NCBI RefSeq assembly: GCF_905475395.1
Contig: NC_058338.1
Coordinates: forward strand, 68,893,435-68,957,434
Source: Chrysoperla carnea
Taxonomy: Eukaryota > Arthropoda > Insecta > Neuroptera > Chrysopidae
DNA: 64,000 nucleotides
Direction of reading: 5' to 3'
Position 1 is the stretch's first letter. Every line of letters starts with the position of its first letter. The position numbers and the translations under genes are program-made. Positions 49,562-60,937 of the stretch are shown in pieces. Under the pieces are notes generated by a model, which did not search any database, had not been told where the DNA came from, and saw nothing but the letters and a program-made list of their open reading frames with translations.

Positions 49562-50838
49562 AATATTCAGTATAAAAATTATATGATTATCAACTCTAGG
49601 GTCGCTAACCAATGCATTATCATGTTTGAATTAGCATGATCTTATAGCTTTGCGTAAACAAGTACAAGTTATATATTAATATAATGATTAAATTCTATTT
49701 GAAATTTGTTAAGGGTTGTTTACACGTTGCAAATTTTTAAGGAATTTGCTCGACCGACTATTAACTGTTTATAAAATAAAATACATTAAACTTATTTGAT
49801 AATTGACGATGTGGATTTCAAAGAAAGTTGATTATTTAACAAATTCTATCGTGTAAACGGCCTATTAGGTGTATAATAGTGTTTTGTGTATGTTATTGCC
49901 CGACAGCAGAAACGCAGGTTATGTTTCTGTTTTGAAATTCCAGTTGCAAGTATTAAAAAAATAATATTTCATTAAAAAAATAGTGTCTATAAAATTAAAT
50001 CATGTTTCTGAGGAATTTTGGATCTATTTATATTTTTAGATCTATTTTAAATTTTTTATCATAATTAGATCTGAATATTTATGAGAGTTTTCGAACGTAT
50101 GTTTGACGTCAAATGATTAGCGTATAAGAAAATTGTTTTTGTCGACGAAATCAGTTGAGCTATTTCGTGATAATCAATTTAGGTTTTAATTAAATATCTC
50201 GATATGCTGCTATTGTTTTCCGCACACCGAGTCGAATACCAATAGTACAGTTATTGGATATTCATTTGCTCACGCCGGCGTCGTGATAATACTGAATGAT
50301 TCCTCTGATGTGATTAATAAAAGAATTTGACATCGCGTTTTTAATCTTGTGATGCAAAATGCGAGCCATATAATAATAAAAATTAATGAGGTAATGAATT
50401 AATCGCAGTCGATCGAATAGTGGCTTAATTACGGTATCATCAAGTCACCGGTGTATGAAAATCGACTTAAAACCGAAAATAATAACAATATAATGAAAAT
50501 TTCTCTTTTATATATTTTTGAATACACTGTTTACAATTAATACCTTACATTTTCCAAATCTTACTATTTTTCTAACATTTTTATTCGTAACCGGAACCAG
50601 TGGTAAAAATTTTGTAAGTATATTTATTTTTGTAATAGAATCAAAAGTTTTCATTATTGAAGCAATTTAAAAATTGAGATTTTATTTGTATATTGACTTG
50701 AATTATTACCTAAATAGTTTATATCTCTTAAAGCCTCGCTTACGAGCGTCATAATAGACGGGCATTGATTTTAATAACGTCCGGTTTATGAATATAATAG
50801 CCGTAGTTACAAAAAGCGTTTAAGACGATTATACTCTT

Positions 50839-50933
50839 TCTAGACATTTAGCACCTCACCATATATCAATAACCTATAGTTTGTCTTTAAGGAAAAAATA
50901 AATTATCAGTAAATGGGGTGCTAAATGTCTAGA
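50839..50933. repeat. 17-bp perfect inverted repeat with weak outer arms
   Basis: TCTAGACATTTAGCACC (50839-50855) and its exact complement (50917-50933) are separated by 61 bp. Beyond them, CTCT and a TTTAAGAC/TTTTAGAT-like segment pair weakly, so it may be the core of a larger decayed MITE. Confidence 0.55.
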
Positions 50934-52040
50934 GAGTTTGTTATCTAAAACTTTTTTTGTATCATGTGATGACAGCGTGCTAAACGCATAACTAACGCAC
51001 GTTATAATATGAACAACTCTATTTATTACTTGAAATTTGCCATTGAAATCAACATTTGTCAGTATTGACGCTCTGTTGCCGGCTTCCCAAATTGACTTAA
51101 AACTTTTCTAGTTTACAATTGTATAAAAAATTTGATTTTTGTAGTCAAACTTTATAACGAATGTAGCTGATCCTGTATGTGGTTTTATCAAGAGTTTTTG
51201 AATAATTAAAAATAAATTCAACATTTAAATCTTTTTTCTACCCCATTAAGGTCTATATCATTACGTCTACAATGGGAATTTTTTCGTTTCATTTATTTAT
51301 TATTTGATTTCATAAATGTTTACATCAATTTCCGTAGTATCTTCAGCACCTCACTTATGTTGAAGATTACACCTTTACATCCACTTCATTCTCACACGTT
51401 ACATCATCTAAGGAACATATCTTCCAATTTCTGAATATTCAATCAATACGATGTAATAATCTCTTGACAATCTAAGAATTTGATTCAAAATCAAAATTTT
51501 GTTGTCGAGGGTCTTCTTCTTCTCAATATCCATAAACAGCAAAATATCATTCGTTATAAGTTTCACTTCAATTATGTGCTTGTATGATGAGGCATGCGAA
51601 TTTTTGTTCTCTATGTTTGTTATGTTTATAAGAAGCGTAAAATTGAAATAAGATTCAAATTAAAAAATCAAAAATTGTGAATTTTTTTTTAGCCATAAAA
51701 GTTGTTAATTTTAACGCACTGAATAAGACTTATTTATTTAAAGATTATCAAAGATAATCAATTGAGAATTTCTAGGTTTAAAATAAAATTTCAGTTGACC
51801 CAATTCCTAGATGAATCGAAATGAATCGGAAATTAAGATTTTACTGATTTGTGTTTGTTTAGTCAAAAAAATTATCAAGTAATAAAATACTAAATATCTT
51901 CTATAATTTTTCCAGCAGCGTTGTTTGCCAAATCCGGGAGATATAAGCCATTTCTTTACTTGAATAGTTTGTTGAATAATTTTACAAAATAATTGATCTA
52001 GAACTTGGGTTAATTTGAAATTTTAAAGCTAATTTTGTAA

Positions 52041-52768
52041 CAGGCTCGTGCGCAGAAGGCAATCAAGAGGGAGGATCAAACTTTTGCTCATCATGTTTAG
52101 TCATAAAGTAAATTAAAACAAGAAATTCTTTTTTCGACTAAGAGAAAATTTGTTTTGTTGTTGACTATTTTTAAATAATTCAGCGAGGTACAGAAAAAAA
52201 AATTCTAAATTCTGTGTTCATCGATCTCTTCACCGCGATGTGTATTGAGCGAGGCTAAGTCGTTTAACCAGTCCTTATCGATATAAGTTATGTTTTGAGA
52301 CAAAGCAAAGTTGAAAAGTAGTGTTCATTGCAAATATCGAGTGGTTCGAGGGAATTTTTGAAATTCAAAATTGAAGAGTATGCTTCAAAAAGCTGAGCGC
52401 AATAGTCTTCATAAAAATCATTTTCAGAAACAAATCGATTTACGATATGTAGATTGTGATCCAGAAATAATCTTCAACTGAACCAGTCTGTACATTCGAA
52501 CGTTGAGTCTATTTTGACGCGATCCTTGGAATCCGCAATTCGGAATGTCAAATTCATCGCATTTCGCTCACGGTTTTGAAAATTTTTCTAAATTATTCTC
52601 CAGCGTTTTATCTTCTTTCAATCAAAATTTGGTTCGCAGCATCAGTTACTTCGATACCCGCACCAACATCGGACTATATCATTAGTTCAAATATATGTGG
52701 AGAGATTATCAATGGGAAGGATTTGAGGGGTTGACCCCAAATATCTCCTTCTCTGTGCGCACGACCTG
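52041..52768 (-). mobile_element. hAT-type DNA transposon relic
   Basis: The left end CAGGCTCGTGCGCAGA and the complement of the right end, CAGGTCGTGCGCACAGA, are terminal inverted repeats of the CAGG..GTGCGCA type I associate with Tip100-like hAT elements. They are flanked by TTTTGTAA (52033-52040) and CTTTGTAA (52769-52776), an 8-bp duplication with one mismatch, as hAT elements make. Minus-strand frames inside, including RLFLDHNLHIVNRF, are broken by stops and look like transposase debris, but I could not confirm the family from the protein. Confidence 0.55.
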
Positions 52769-53944
52769 CTTTGTAATCTAAGTATTATAGAACTCTTGTC
52801 AAAATAATATAAAGTTAATATTCTTCTACAATTACACTAAAGCTTTTTCAGAATCCACCTACCAGTTTGAGATGTGCATTTTAAAGTAGTAACCAACAAT
52901 ATGTACAGTTGTGATATATAATAACACACACTCGTACACTTTGAGCTTTAACTAGTCAAACCAATTCAGCCACTGATATCAGTAGTTTGAAAGAACGTTA
53001 AGTAGGAGAACAATGACTGAAATTTAACCTACTTCGTCATGTTAGCAATGGCGGACACGTATAATGCTACATTTTAATTTCTCTATCAGAATCGATTGGC
53101 GCTGATGATTTTTCAAAAAGCGTTAATGGCGAACTACGGTATCAGCTGTCTATATAAAGGTATCCGTGAATTCAGCATAAAAATTGGAACCATAACGACC
53201 TAGCTAGAGGTCAAAAAGCATGTGTACATGCATATTTTGTAATTTTGTATCTTTTTTAAGAATATTAAAATTAACGTTTTATCATATAATCTAATTAAAG
53301 ATGATTTCCTCTTTAAAATATATATCTCTAGCTGGAAGAGGCTCAAGTTTTGTGTCTTTGATCCCAATATTTAAAATAGAATTATAAATAAAGTACGCTC
53401 GCTCAGTAAACTACGTAATTGAGTCCCACCGATGCAGATGGTGTATTTTTTTTTTTCGTAATTAATTTTTTTTATCATTAAAATTAATTTAATGGTACTA
53501 TTATTCGAATACTATTACTATTATTATTTATTTATTATCCTAGACTTTAGATAGTTTTTTAATTTTTAATTTTATGTATGTGTAATTGTGTATGAATGCG
53601 TTTGTTTACTTGTGTGTTGTAAATGTTAATTAGAAAGTATACAAATGCGTATTTCAATAATTGTAATCATTAAAAAAAAAAATGTTTAAAATCTATAATT
53701 AATAATCTTTTTTGATTAAAATAATAAATCAAACACGTGCTTATTTATCATTTTCAATTTATGTGTTTTTTATTTCCCAATCATCCTGTATTCTTGAAGT
53801 GTACTTTCATGCTGACGGTTGACGCTGAGTTTCATCGAAATTTGAGTTTGAACAAACTTTATAACTAATATAAGAACCGTTTAAAATGTCTCCACACAAA
53901 TACCAATTTGAACGTTCTTGTAATGTACTTTATTTCAATCAACA

Positions 53945-54139
53945 AGAGCTATTTATCAACCAAAACTGACAAAGCCATACGGACTTCACACTATACAATA
54001 TATACGAAGCGAACCACGCACAATGTATATAATCGACAATAGATGTCATGAAAAGTCCCTTTATAATCAATTTTATGAAAATCGTTGAAGCTGTTTCCAA
54101 GATTGTTGATATATACAAGAATTGCTCGTTTAAATACAT
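53945..54139 (-). repeat. Dispersed repeat family D, copy 2 (reverse)
   Basis: On the minus strand it reads TTTAAACGAGCAATTCTTG, a short TATATA, AACAATCTTGGAAACAGC, TTCAACGATTTTCAT and GACATCTATTG, matching the start of 7305-7707. The CGAGCGAAGCTCGG end is not present, so this copy is partial or diverged. Confidence 0.6.
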
Positions 54140-55085
54140 ATATAAGATATAGTTTTTTCATTTATCATTCCATGTGTTTTATTAACATGAAGTTAGGGAG
54201 TTACTTTTAGTATTATATATCTCGAGAAATCGACTTCATTTTTACAGTTTGACCCTTACGTTTGACGCTGGGTATAACTCTACTTTTTACGCATGGTGAG
54301 TGAAGCTCTAATTTGATATTATTTGGCTGGATTTTGGTTTTACCAACTATGACACATGATATTACTTGATTTTTGAATGCCAAACTGAATTTGAATCGCG
54401 TTCAAATTTTTTGAAGTTACCTTGAAACAAAAAAAATAAAACAACAAATAATTAGAAAAATAAAAATAAATATTTATAATTCTAATACACACACTAATTA
54501 ATAGAAAATGTGGATGATTCCAAAGAATTTGTAAAAATTGGTATAGAAAGTTTTCCAAAAATATATTGTTTGTTAATTGTTTCTGGAGAAAACCCCCAAA
54601 AAATGCTGCACTGCAGAAATAAAGAACTTTATCTACTCATATCTACACAAATGGCATCTACTATCAAAATTAATTCCATCTACGAAAAAGGTCTTTTTTG
54701 AACAGCATGGGTGTATAGAGGAGTAAGAGAGCTTTCAGAAAATCTAATAGAGAGCAGGAAGAAAACTAGTGAAGCGGGAAGGTAGCAGCTAATTCGTACG
54801 GATTTTTTTTCATTTTGATTTTAACTTATCATTGAATCACTTTGTTAATTAACAAAATTTTGCAATCAAGTTGTTTATATGTAACAAGCACATAGACCGT
54901 AAACTCATAACGAAGTTTTGATAATTCTTTTCGTCTATCTTTTAGAAGATTGATAAAGGTAAGAAAGTTTTAACTGTGGCTCGATCGGGAGTCGAATTTA
55001 TGGAAAAAAGTGTTTCGTTATTCGTAGTTTTAACCAATTGTCTTTTGTTTGTCTAGTTTTTTTGTTTTAAAAGTTGAGTGGATAA

Positions 55086-55221
55086 TACAACACGTAAAAA
55101 AGAGACAGGAAGTTTGCAAATATCGAAAGGGTTGAAAAAAGAATTTATTTTTTGTATTTGCAATTCATTTTTCAACCCTTTATATATTTTGAAGTTTCCT
55201 GCCATTTTCTCACGTGGTGTA
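55086..55221. repeat. Large palindrome 264 bp upstream of a GalNAc-transferase
   Basis: The left arm (TACAACACGTAAAA, GACAGGAAGTTTGCAAA, AAAGGGTTGAAAAA, GAATT) pairs with the complement of the right arm (TACACCACGTGAGAAAA, GGCAGGAAACTTCAAAA, AAAGGGTTGAAAAA, GAATT). The arms are about 60 bp with only about 16 bp between them. The symmetry explains why open frames appear on both strands across 55053-55352; neither looks like a protein gene. Possible origins are a MITE or a local inverted duplication. Confidence 0.7.
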
Positions 55222-55484
55222 TTGCCAATAATCAATGATGTCGAAAAATTCGATTTACATAAATTATCGACACTCAAGCCAAAGTTAAACTTCCAATTAT
55301 CAATTCTCAAAAAAATCAAACAAAAGGAATCATGAACAATTTTTCGCCACACAATGGGCTCACGATCTAATAAGTCAATTAGTAATTTTCTATCACAGAG
55401 CTCTAATTTTATTTAAATCAATATTTTTTCTAATCATCGCAAAAAATGAAACTTTAAATAATTCTTTCGCATTATATTTGAAAA

Positions 55485-55906
55485 ATGATTTCTCGATCAT
55501 TTTTATTCACATTTATTCGTTTGCCCCCAAAACTGTTACCAATAATCTGGTATACAATCACATTTTTCTTAAGCAATGATAGCAAACTTCCACAATCATT
55601 TACACGTGAATCAATTAAAGGCGAATATGGAATTCATAATTCACTAGAATATACGACAAATGACGTAATAAATGAAGAAATACTGTTGCAACAATTAGAA
55701 GAAGAATTCGAAATGGAATTAATGGCAACATATGTACAAACTGGCTACGCTCCTGGTGAAATGGGAAAACCTGTAATACTTATGGATAATTTAAGTGAAA
55801 ATGTACAAAAAGTAGTTGATGAAGGTTGGAAGAATAATGCCTTTAATGAATATGTCAGTGATTTAATATCATTACACAGATCGTTACCGGATCCAAGAGA
55901 TCCGGA
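55485..55906 (+). CDS. GalNAc-T copy 1, exon 1: anchor and stem
   Basis: The start is the ATG of MISRSFLFT, which the paralogue shares exactly. The anchor contains a PPK break (residues 14-16) absent from copy 2. A Glu-rich stem, [16 protein letters not shown], precedes the conserved [22 protein letters not shown] and [12 protein letters not shown]. It ends at GA before a GTAAGT donor, phase 2. Confidence 0.9.
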
Positions 55907-58900
55907 GTAAGTTCTTTCTTAAGTCATTTTTAGTTTTTGTTTTACGCACCACAGTTTGCTTCAGTTTACGGAATGTTTTATTATTTTTAGATGTAGAAAA
56001 CCTGAAAAGTATTTAGAAGATTTACCTACTACATCCGTTATAATATGTTTCCATAATGAAGCATGGAGTACTCTGCTAAGAACTGTTCACTCTGTTTTGG
56101 ATCGATCTCCAAAACATCTCATCCACGAAATCATACTTGTTGATGATTTCTCTGACTTTCGTAAGTAGCCTTCCAAGACCATTAGGCGACTATTTTATGA
56201 AGCTCTAATCGACCTAATTGATGTAGGAATGCACACAGTGTTTACTAAAGAAGTACAAAAAAATTAAAGACCATATTTTTAAGCCAATTTTATGAAAAAA
56301 AGTTCATATAAACATATTTTCGCAATTGTATCCGCCCTAACAAACACAATGGATATGTGTGTTTCTTACGCTTAAAGTTACTTAAACGCTTAAAAATTAA
56401 AAAAAAAGTTAAAATATGTCTCCAGATGTGTAAATATTGTAACGAGTCTTGTGTTTTGTGGCTGTTAAGGTCGTTTCTAGAAGAATGCAATAGACCTTTT
56501 CATTTTAAAAAGTGATTACCTTTTGTTTCGGACAGTGTGTCAAAAAACTAATGTGATAAAATGAATAACAAATATATTGTATCTTTCTCCAACTTATTAC
56601 TGTCTGTCCGAAACAATAATGAATCGTAATGGAAATGAAAAGGTCTTTTAAGTCTGATATCTAAATTAGCTGTCTGAATAACAAAAGTAGAACATGGTTT
56701 CCATGGAAATATCTAGTTATGGGTGAGTTCATTTCCCTACAAATAGTCATTGTGGATCGTTAAAACAAATAGGTAAAAAGAATCACCGAATTCCGGCTGC
56801 GTTATCTGCTTTACGTTCTATATATAATAGTGATGGGAATAAAGTTTTTGAATTTTTTAAGCTCATTTAAAACAACCATTAGAAGATTATTGGTGGAGTT
56901 ATAAGAAGGTGAAAATTATTCGAGCTTCGAAACGTGAAGGATTAATACGATCACGTATATTGGGAGCTCAATATTCCGCCGGCGAAGTACTAACATTTTT
57001 GGATTCACATTGCGAATGTACTTATGGTTGGTTAGAACCATTATTGGATCGTATAGCCCGTAATCAAACAACGGTTGTTTGCCCAGTAATTGATAGTATT
57101 GATGACAAAACATTTGAATATAAATATTTCGATGACGGCTATCAAAATGTTGGTGTATTTGATTGGAGATTAATGTTTCTATGGATACCATTACCTCAAC
57201 GGGAGAAACAGCGGCGGAAACATGTTTCTGATCCAATAAGAACACCTGTTATGGCCGGTAATTCAATTTAGGTCTATTATACAGAGTGTATAATTTTAAT
57301 TAAAACACAGAAATAATTTCTTTAGGAAAAGTTTCATATAAAAGTTGTATGGTAATTGGCTAGTTTTTTTTTTTTTTAAACAGGTTTACCTTTATTAGAA
57401 TTGTTTTCGAAAATCATATAAATTCGTTAAATATATAATATTAGCTATAATGTACTAAAATTTCGCACGGTTATCATCTTGAAGTCCATCTAGATGTCTC
57501 AGATACTGATTTATATTAAAGTTGTGCGGAACTTGGATAATATTTGTGTGAAGTACTTTTCTATTTTCTAATTTCAATCATTTCTATTTTGTTGAAAGGT
57601 GGTTTATTTAGTATTGATCGTCAATTTTTTGAAAAACTTGGATCATACGATAGCGGTTTTGAAATATGGGGTGGAGAAAATTTGGAATTATCATTTAAAA
57701 CATGGATGTGTGGTGGTACGTTAGAGATCATTCCATGTTCACATGTTGGGCACGTTTTTCGAAAACGTTCACCATATCAATGGGGAAATTCAAATGACTC
57801 GATTGTGGAAAGAAATACCGGACGACTTGCTGAGGTTTATACTATACAGATAAATTTTTTTTTCTTCTTTTATTCGCGAGAGACGATAATGCATTGGTTA
57901 TATTCTTCATTCGCATGATTATACTTTTACGCATACCCATTGCAAAAAAATTGTTGGCAAATTTTCAATTTAAAAATATCATTAAAAATACCGTCAAGCA
58001 TAATAAAGACAAACTTTCAATTAAAAAAATTAAAAAATATCGTAAAGCTTAATAAAGACAATTGTTAAACGTTCTTCTAAAAAAAGAGTTTTAGGGTCAA
58101 GGTACATAATGCTTCAAAAACATCGTAATAAAAATAAAGATAGAAACTAATACAACACGAAACTAAATTCGAAAAAAATTTTAGGTTTGGCTGGACGATT
58201 ATGCAAAATATTATTATAGAAAAATTGGTAATAATAAAAAAGATTATGGTGATGTATCTGAAAGAAAAAAATTACGCGAAGAGCTTGGTTGCAAATCTTT
58301 TCAATGGTATCTTGATAATGTTTATCCAGAAATAAATATCCCGATTTCAGTCGGACAGGTAGACTAAAATTAAGCTATTAATTTTCAATTCAGACTTTAT
58401 TTACTATCATTAAATCAACTCTTGAAGCCATCTAGTGCATAGCCAAAGAAAGGTTAGCTATATGTATAATTCTTCGGTACGTCACTGAACTTCTTTCTAC
58501 TAAACGGCTATATTGATGAAATTCTGCGTATGAGTGGGTCGCTGAATGGATTAGATTGATTGGCTAGATTAGATTTTTCTTCGAGAATTCGATTATAGAA
58601 AAAACTTTGTTGACCCGCTAATAGCATACAAGCCAACGTTCGGGCAAAAGAATGTCTGCCGGGTCTGCTTGTTAAACCAACTTGGTGTCATCCTGGAACT
58701 ATTATTTTACTGAATCCAAATATTTTAAGGAAAAGTTTTTGAAGTTCTAAATTATAATAAAAACTGAATATATTCATTAGATTGCTGGAAGTGCGTCTGC
58801 AATGTGCCTCGATGTACAAATCAATTCAGAATATGGCCCGGAGCCAGTTGGAATATATCCATGTCACGGTCTAGGTGGTAATCAGGTAACAAAATTTCTA

Positions 58901-59522
58901 AGTCGTCTTTATAATAATTGACACAAAATATTTACTGCTAATAGATGTTTTCTTTCATAATTAGACTGTAGGATAAATTAAAAATAAAATTATCCTAGAT
59001 GTAAGATAAATAATCTTAGAATTAGGGTAGTGCTCTGATAAACCCAGCATTGACCGGGTATTAATTCTGTATGATGCGATTTTCTCATAGTAGCTTCAAT
59101 CCGAAAATGAAATTTCCATCAAAATCATCCCCCTGACATCTTTTGTACTGCTTATTCTCCATGCGTAGCTTTTATTTTGCTTTTCTATGTAAATTTTTTT
59201 TTCCACCTTTCTTGCCTTTATTTAAAATTTGTTACAGTATTGGGAGATGAACCAACATGGCGAAATCAGACATGACACCGAGCGTTTTTTCGGATGTTTA
59301 GACTCCGATGGTGAAACTGTTATGCTTTACTGGTGCCATGGAATGAAAGGAAATCAACAATGGTCGTATAGTGAAAGTACCAAACTTATTCAACATACAA
59401 TTACAGGGAAATGTTTAGCGATTCATGAAAATCAGAAAAACCTAACAATGGAGCTATGCAATGAAAATGAGCGCCTTAAATGGTTTATAGAAAATTATGA
59501 TGCACCTAGTAAATTTAAATAA
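55485..59522 (+). CDS. Polypeptide N-acetylgalactosaminyltransferase, copy 1
   Basis: Golgi type II membrane enzyme that transfers GalNAc from UDP-GalNAc to Ser/Thr, starting mucin-type O-glycans. Seven exons (55485-55906, 55991-56160, 56862-57257, 57599-57834, 58185-58358, 58781-58885, 59238-59522) give 595 residues, a normal length for the family. A signal anchor spans about 5-30. The stem is acidic. The catalytic domain shows [23 protein letters not shown] at 245-247 (the DXH metal motif), WGGEN at 353-357 and CSHVGHVFR at 376-384. [18 protein letters not shown] leads to a ricin-type lectin domain (about 467-590) with CLDV and CLDS repeats. The third repeat has LKW where QxW is usual. The linker and GHVFRK wording resemble the GALNT11/Pgant35A branch as I recall it, but orthology is unproven. 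Confidence 0.93.
55991..56160 (+). CDS. GalNAc-T copy 1, exon 2: start of GT-A fold
   Basis: After an 84-bp intron (acceptor TTATTTTTAG) it completes the Glu codon and reads [40 protein letters not shown] and [11 protein letters not shown]. This is the UDP-binding first half of the glycosyltransferase domain. The donor is GTAAGT. Confidence 0.93.
56492..56646. mobile_element. MITE in GalNAc-T copy 1 intron 2
   Basis: AGACCTTTTCATTT at the left and its complement AAATGAAAAGGTCT at the right bound 155 bp. TTTCGGACAG and CTGTCCGAAA pair further in. The same wording (CTTTTCAT, TTTCGGACAG) occurs in the element at 62069-62258 in the paralogue, in a different intron. Confidence 0.6.
56862..57257 (+). 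CDS. GalNAc-T copy 1, exon 3: catalytic core with DSH
   Basis: The acceptor is TTTTTTAAG, with an unusual A-rich end. It encodes [10 protein letters not shown], the [13 protein letters not shown] helix, FLDSHCEC and LEPLLDRIA, then [11 protein letters not shown] and RTPVMAG. The donor is GTAATT. The 396-bp length is identical in copy 2. Open reading past the donor (NSI, stop) is intronic. Confidence 0.93.
57599..57834 (+). CDS. GalNAc-T copy 1, exon 4: WGGEN region
   Basis: It completes MAGGLFSID and encodes [40 protein letters not shown] and the acceptor-facing loop to RLAE. The donor is GTTTAT, weaker than the others. The second His of SHVGH is the family's third metal ligand. Confidence 0.93.
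58185..58358 (+). CDS. GalNAc-T copy 1, exon 5: end of catalytic domain and linker
   Basis: A 58-codon phase-0 exon: [34 protein letters not shown] and YLDNVYPEI. The Trp of VWLDDY belongs to the flexible catalytic loop in known family structures. The linker to the lectin domain ends at SVGQ before GTAGAC. Confidence 0.93.
58400..58690 (-). repeat. Transposon-derived repeat in GalNAc-T copy 1 intron 5
   Basis: On the minus strand it begins AACAAGCAGACCCGGCAGAC and continues GCCCGAACGTTGG, with an AATTCTGCGTATGAG-type segment in the middle. I recall similar CAGACCCGGCAGACGTTG starts in dispersed repeats of several insects. The limits and class are uncertain and no second copy is in the window. 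Confidence 0.35.
58781..58885 (+). CDS. GalNAc-T copy 1, exon 6: lectin repeat alpha
   Basis: A 35-codon phase-0 exon encoding [15 protein letters not shown] and [12 protein letters not shown], the first ricin-type repeat. The QxW motif is split by the intron: Q ends this exon and YW opens the next. Confidence 0.92.
59238..59522 (+). CDS. GalNAc-T copy 1, exon 7: lectin repeats beta and gamma
   Basis: From acceptor GTTACAG to a TAA stop. It encodes [32 protein letters not shown] with QQW (repeat beta), then [16 protein letters not shown] and LKW (repeat gamma, QxW replaced). It ends NYDAPSKFK. Confidence 0.93.
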   Translation, partial: YWEMNQHGEIRHDTERFFGCLDSDGETVMLYWCHGMKGNQQWSYSESTKLIQHTITGKCLAIHENQKNLTMELCNENERLKWFIENYDAPSKFK

Positions 59523-60578
59523 TGAAAAATGTATAATAGTAGTAGAAGTTGAGTAACAATTATTGTTGTCTTTTGTTTATCCGATTGCTCAGAAGGTGGG
59601 CTATGTTTTTTAACTATATGCACATTTTATCTATTTAAAACCCTTTTAATGAATTAAATACTTATACTCAATGGTGTAGCAAGGAGTTCTAAAGAGGCAA
59701 AAATAAATCACGGACAACTTTCCCCATAATTTTGAAAACGAAAGTTATAAATAATCAAATAAACTTATTTTATGTTAAGCAAATGTAAATCGGAACTCCA
59801 AAACGTGGTTAAAACATGCATTTTAAAATTTTTATTATATATTTAATTTTAATATTATGAATATTAAATATCATATTTTCTTATTTGCAATCTTTACTCC
59901 CATTGTAGTAGTAATTCAGAATTTTAATTACTGATCGTAACACTCAAAAATTATCTACCCAAAAAATAAAACACTGATACTGTTTTCGAGACTTAAGTAA
60001 GTTTTTATGTTCTTTAAAATAGTATAAACACTACAAGTTTTAACAAAAGCCATGCCTGGAATCATTTCTATGGCCGTATTCCGTTTAAAATTTAACTGCA
60101 ACTTTAATGCATTTTACCGCCCAGACAGTACACGTTTGAACAAAGATACTGCACTTACTCGGTTGATTCTTTGTACAAATTTTCATGGCCACCTTTTCAG
60201 TGCTTTTCCCCAACTTATAGAAAATTTTCTGTAAATCGCTGACAAACAAATACCTGTCTTTATTAGTTCCATTAAGTTATTATTGATTGTATCTTGCAAT
60301 TTCTTTTTCCCCACGTCACTGTTGAAGGTATTGAATAATTCGTGATTACAACTAATAAATTATTGATATTTTTTCAACTATTAGCTTATCATTTAGATTT
60401 AGTATTTAATTGATAATTTAATCAATTTGTTTTAAAATGTTCAATTAACTCATTTATGATTTGTGTATCAAACAAAAATTACTTAATTATTTTCAATCGC
60501 GGAATTTTAAATATTTTATTTTGAATAATGTTAATTATTTGTAATCATTGTCAAGAAAATTGAATAAAAAATTTTAGA
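59523..60578. other. Intergenic gap between the tandem GalNAc-T genes
   Basis: A 1,056-bp gap that must hold the 3' end of copy 1 and the promoter of copy 2. Only the poly(A) words at 59702 and 59758 stand out. An open frame at 60052-60234 has no recognisable protein. Just before the copy 2 ATG, AAAATTTTAG-A reads like a splice acceptor, so a 5' UTR intron is possible. Confidence 0.5.
59702..59763 (+). terminator. Candidate poly(A) signals of GalNAc-T copy 1
   Basis: AATAAA at 59702-59707 and again at 59758-59763, 180-240 bp after the stop, is a plausible distance for a short insect 3' UTR. Confidence 0.4.
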
Positions 60579-60937
60579 ATGATATCTCGTTCATTTTTAT
60601 TTACATTAATTCTATTACTACCAATAATTTGGTATACGATTGCATTTTGGTTAAGTGATGGTACAAAATTCCCTCAATTAACACTTGACTCGTATCTGGA
60701 TACACTGCAAGATCAAATAGAACAAGATGATGGAATAGTATCATCTCAAGAGGTACCAACATATGTACAGACTAATGACGCTCCAGGTGAAATGGGAAAA
60801 CCTGTTATACTCTTGAACAATCTAACTGAAAATATTCAAAAATTAGTGGACAAAGGCTGGGAGAATAATGCATTTAATGAATATGTTAGTGATTTAATAT
60901 CGTTACATAGGTCGTTACCAGATCCTAGGGATCCAGA
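60579..60937 (+). CDS. GalNAc-T copy 2, exon 1: anchor and stem
   Basis: Same MISRSFLFT start as copy 1. [14 protein letters not shown] forms an unbroken membrane segment. The stem is Asp/Gln-rich ([13 protein letters not shown]) and unrelated to copy 1 in sequence, then converges again at APGEMGKPV. The donor is GTAAGT, phase 2. Confidence 0.9.

Larger units (their letters stand above)
48271..55484. other. IP3K 3' UTR and intergenic DNA
   Basis: No coding exon is evident. The first AATAAA words after the IP3K stop are at 49173 and 49556. Landmarks are an inverted repeat at 50839-50933, a CpG-richer stretch at about 50100-50470, a hAT relic at 52041-52768, a family D repeat at 53945-54139 and a palindrome at 55086-55221. 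The rest (48300-50000, 51000-52000, 52900-53900 and 54150-55050) is AT-rich with nothing I can name. Confidence 0.6.

Noticed and set aside
55053..55352. Open frames on both strands upstream of the GalNAc-transferase
   Set aside because: They read the two arms of a palindrome, so similar peptides appear on each strand. No domain, no splice continuation.
56916..57245. Minus-strand 109-codon frame over GalNAc-T exon 3
   Set aside because: It is antisense to a strongly conserved catalytic exon and resembles no protein I know.
57835..57918. Open-frame extension of GalNAc-T exon 4 past the donor
   Set aside because: The Phe-rich extension lacks family similarity, and the true continuation VWLDDY is in exon 5.
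59229..59237. Upstream Met of the open frame before GalNAc-T exon 7
   Set aside because: The MLQ codons lie across the splice acceptor GTTACAG; the exon begins at 59238, so this is not a translation start.
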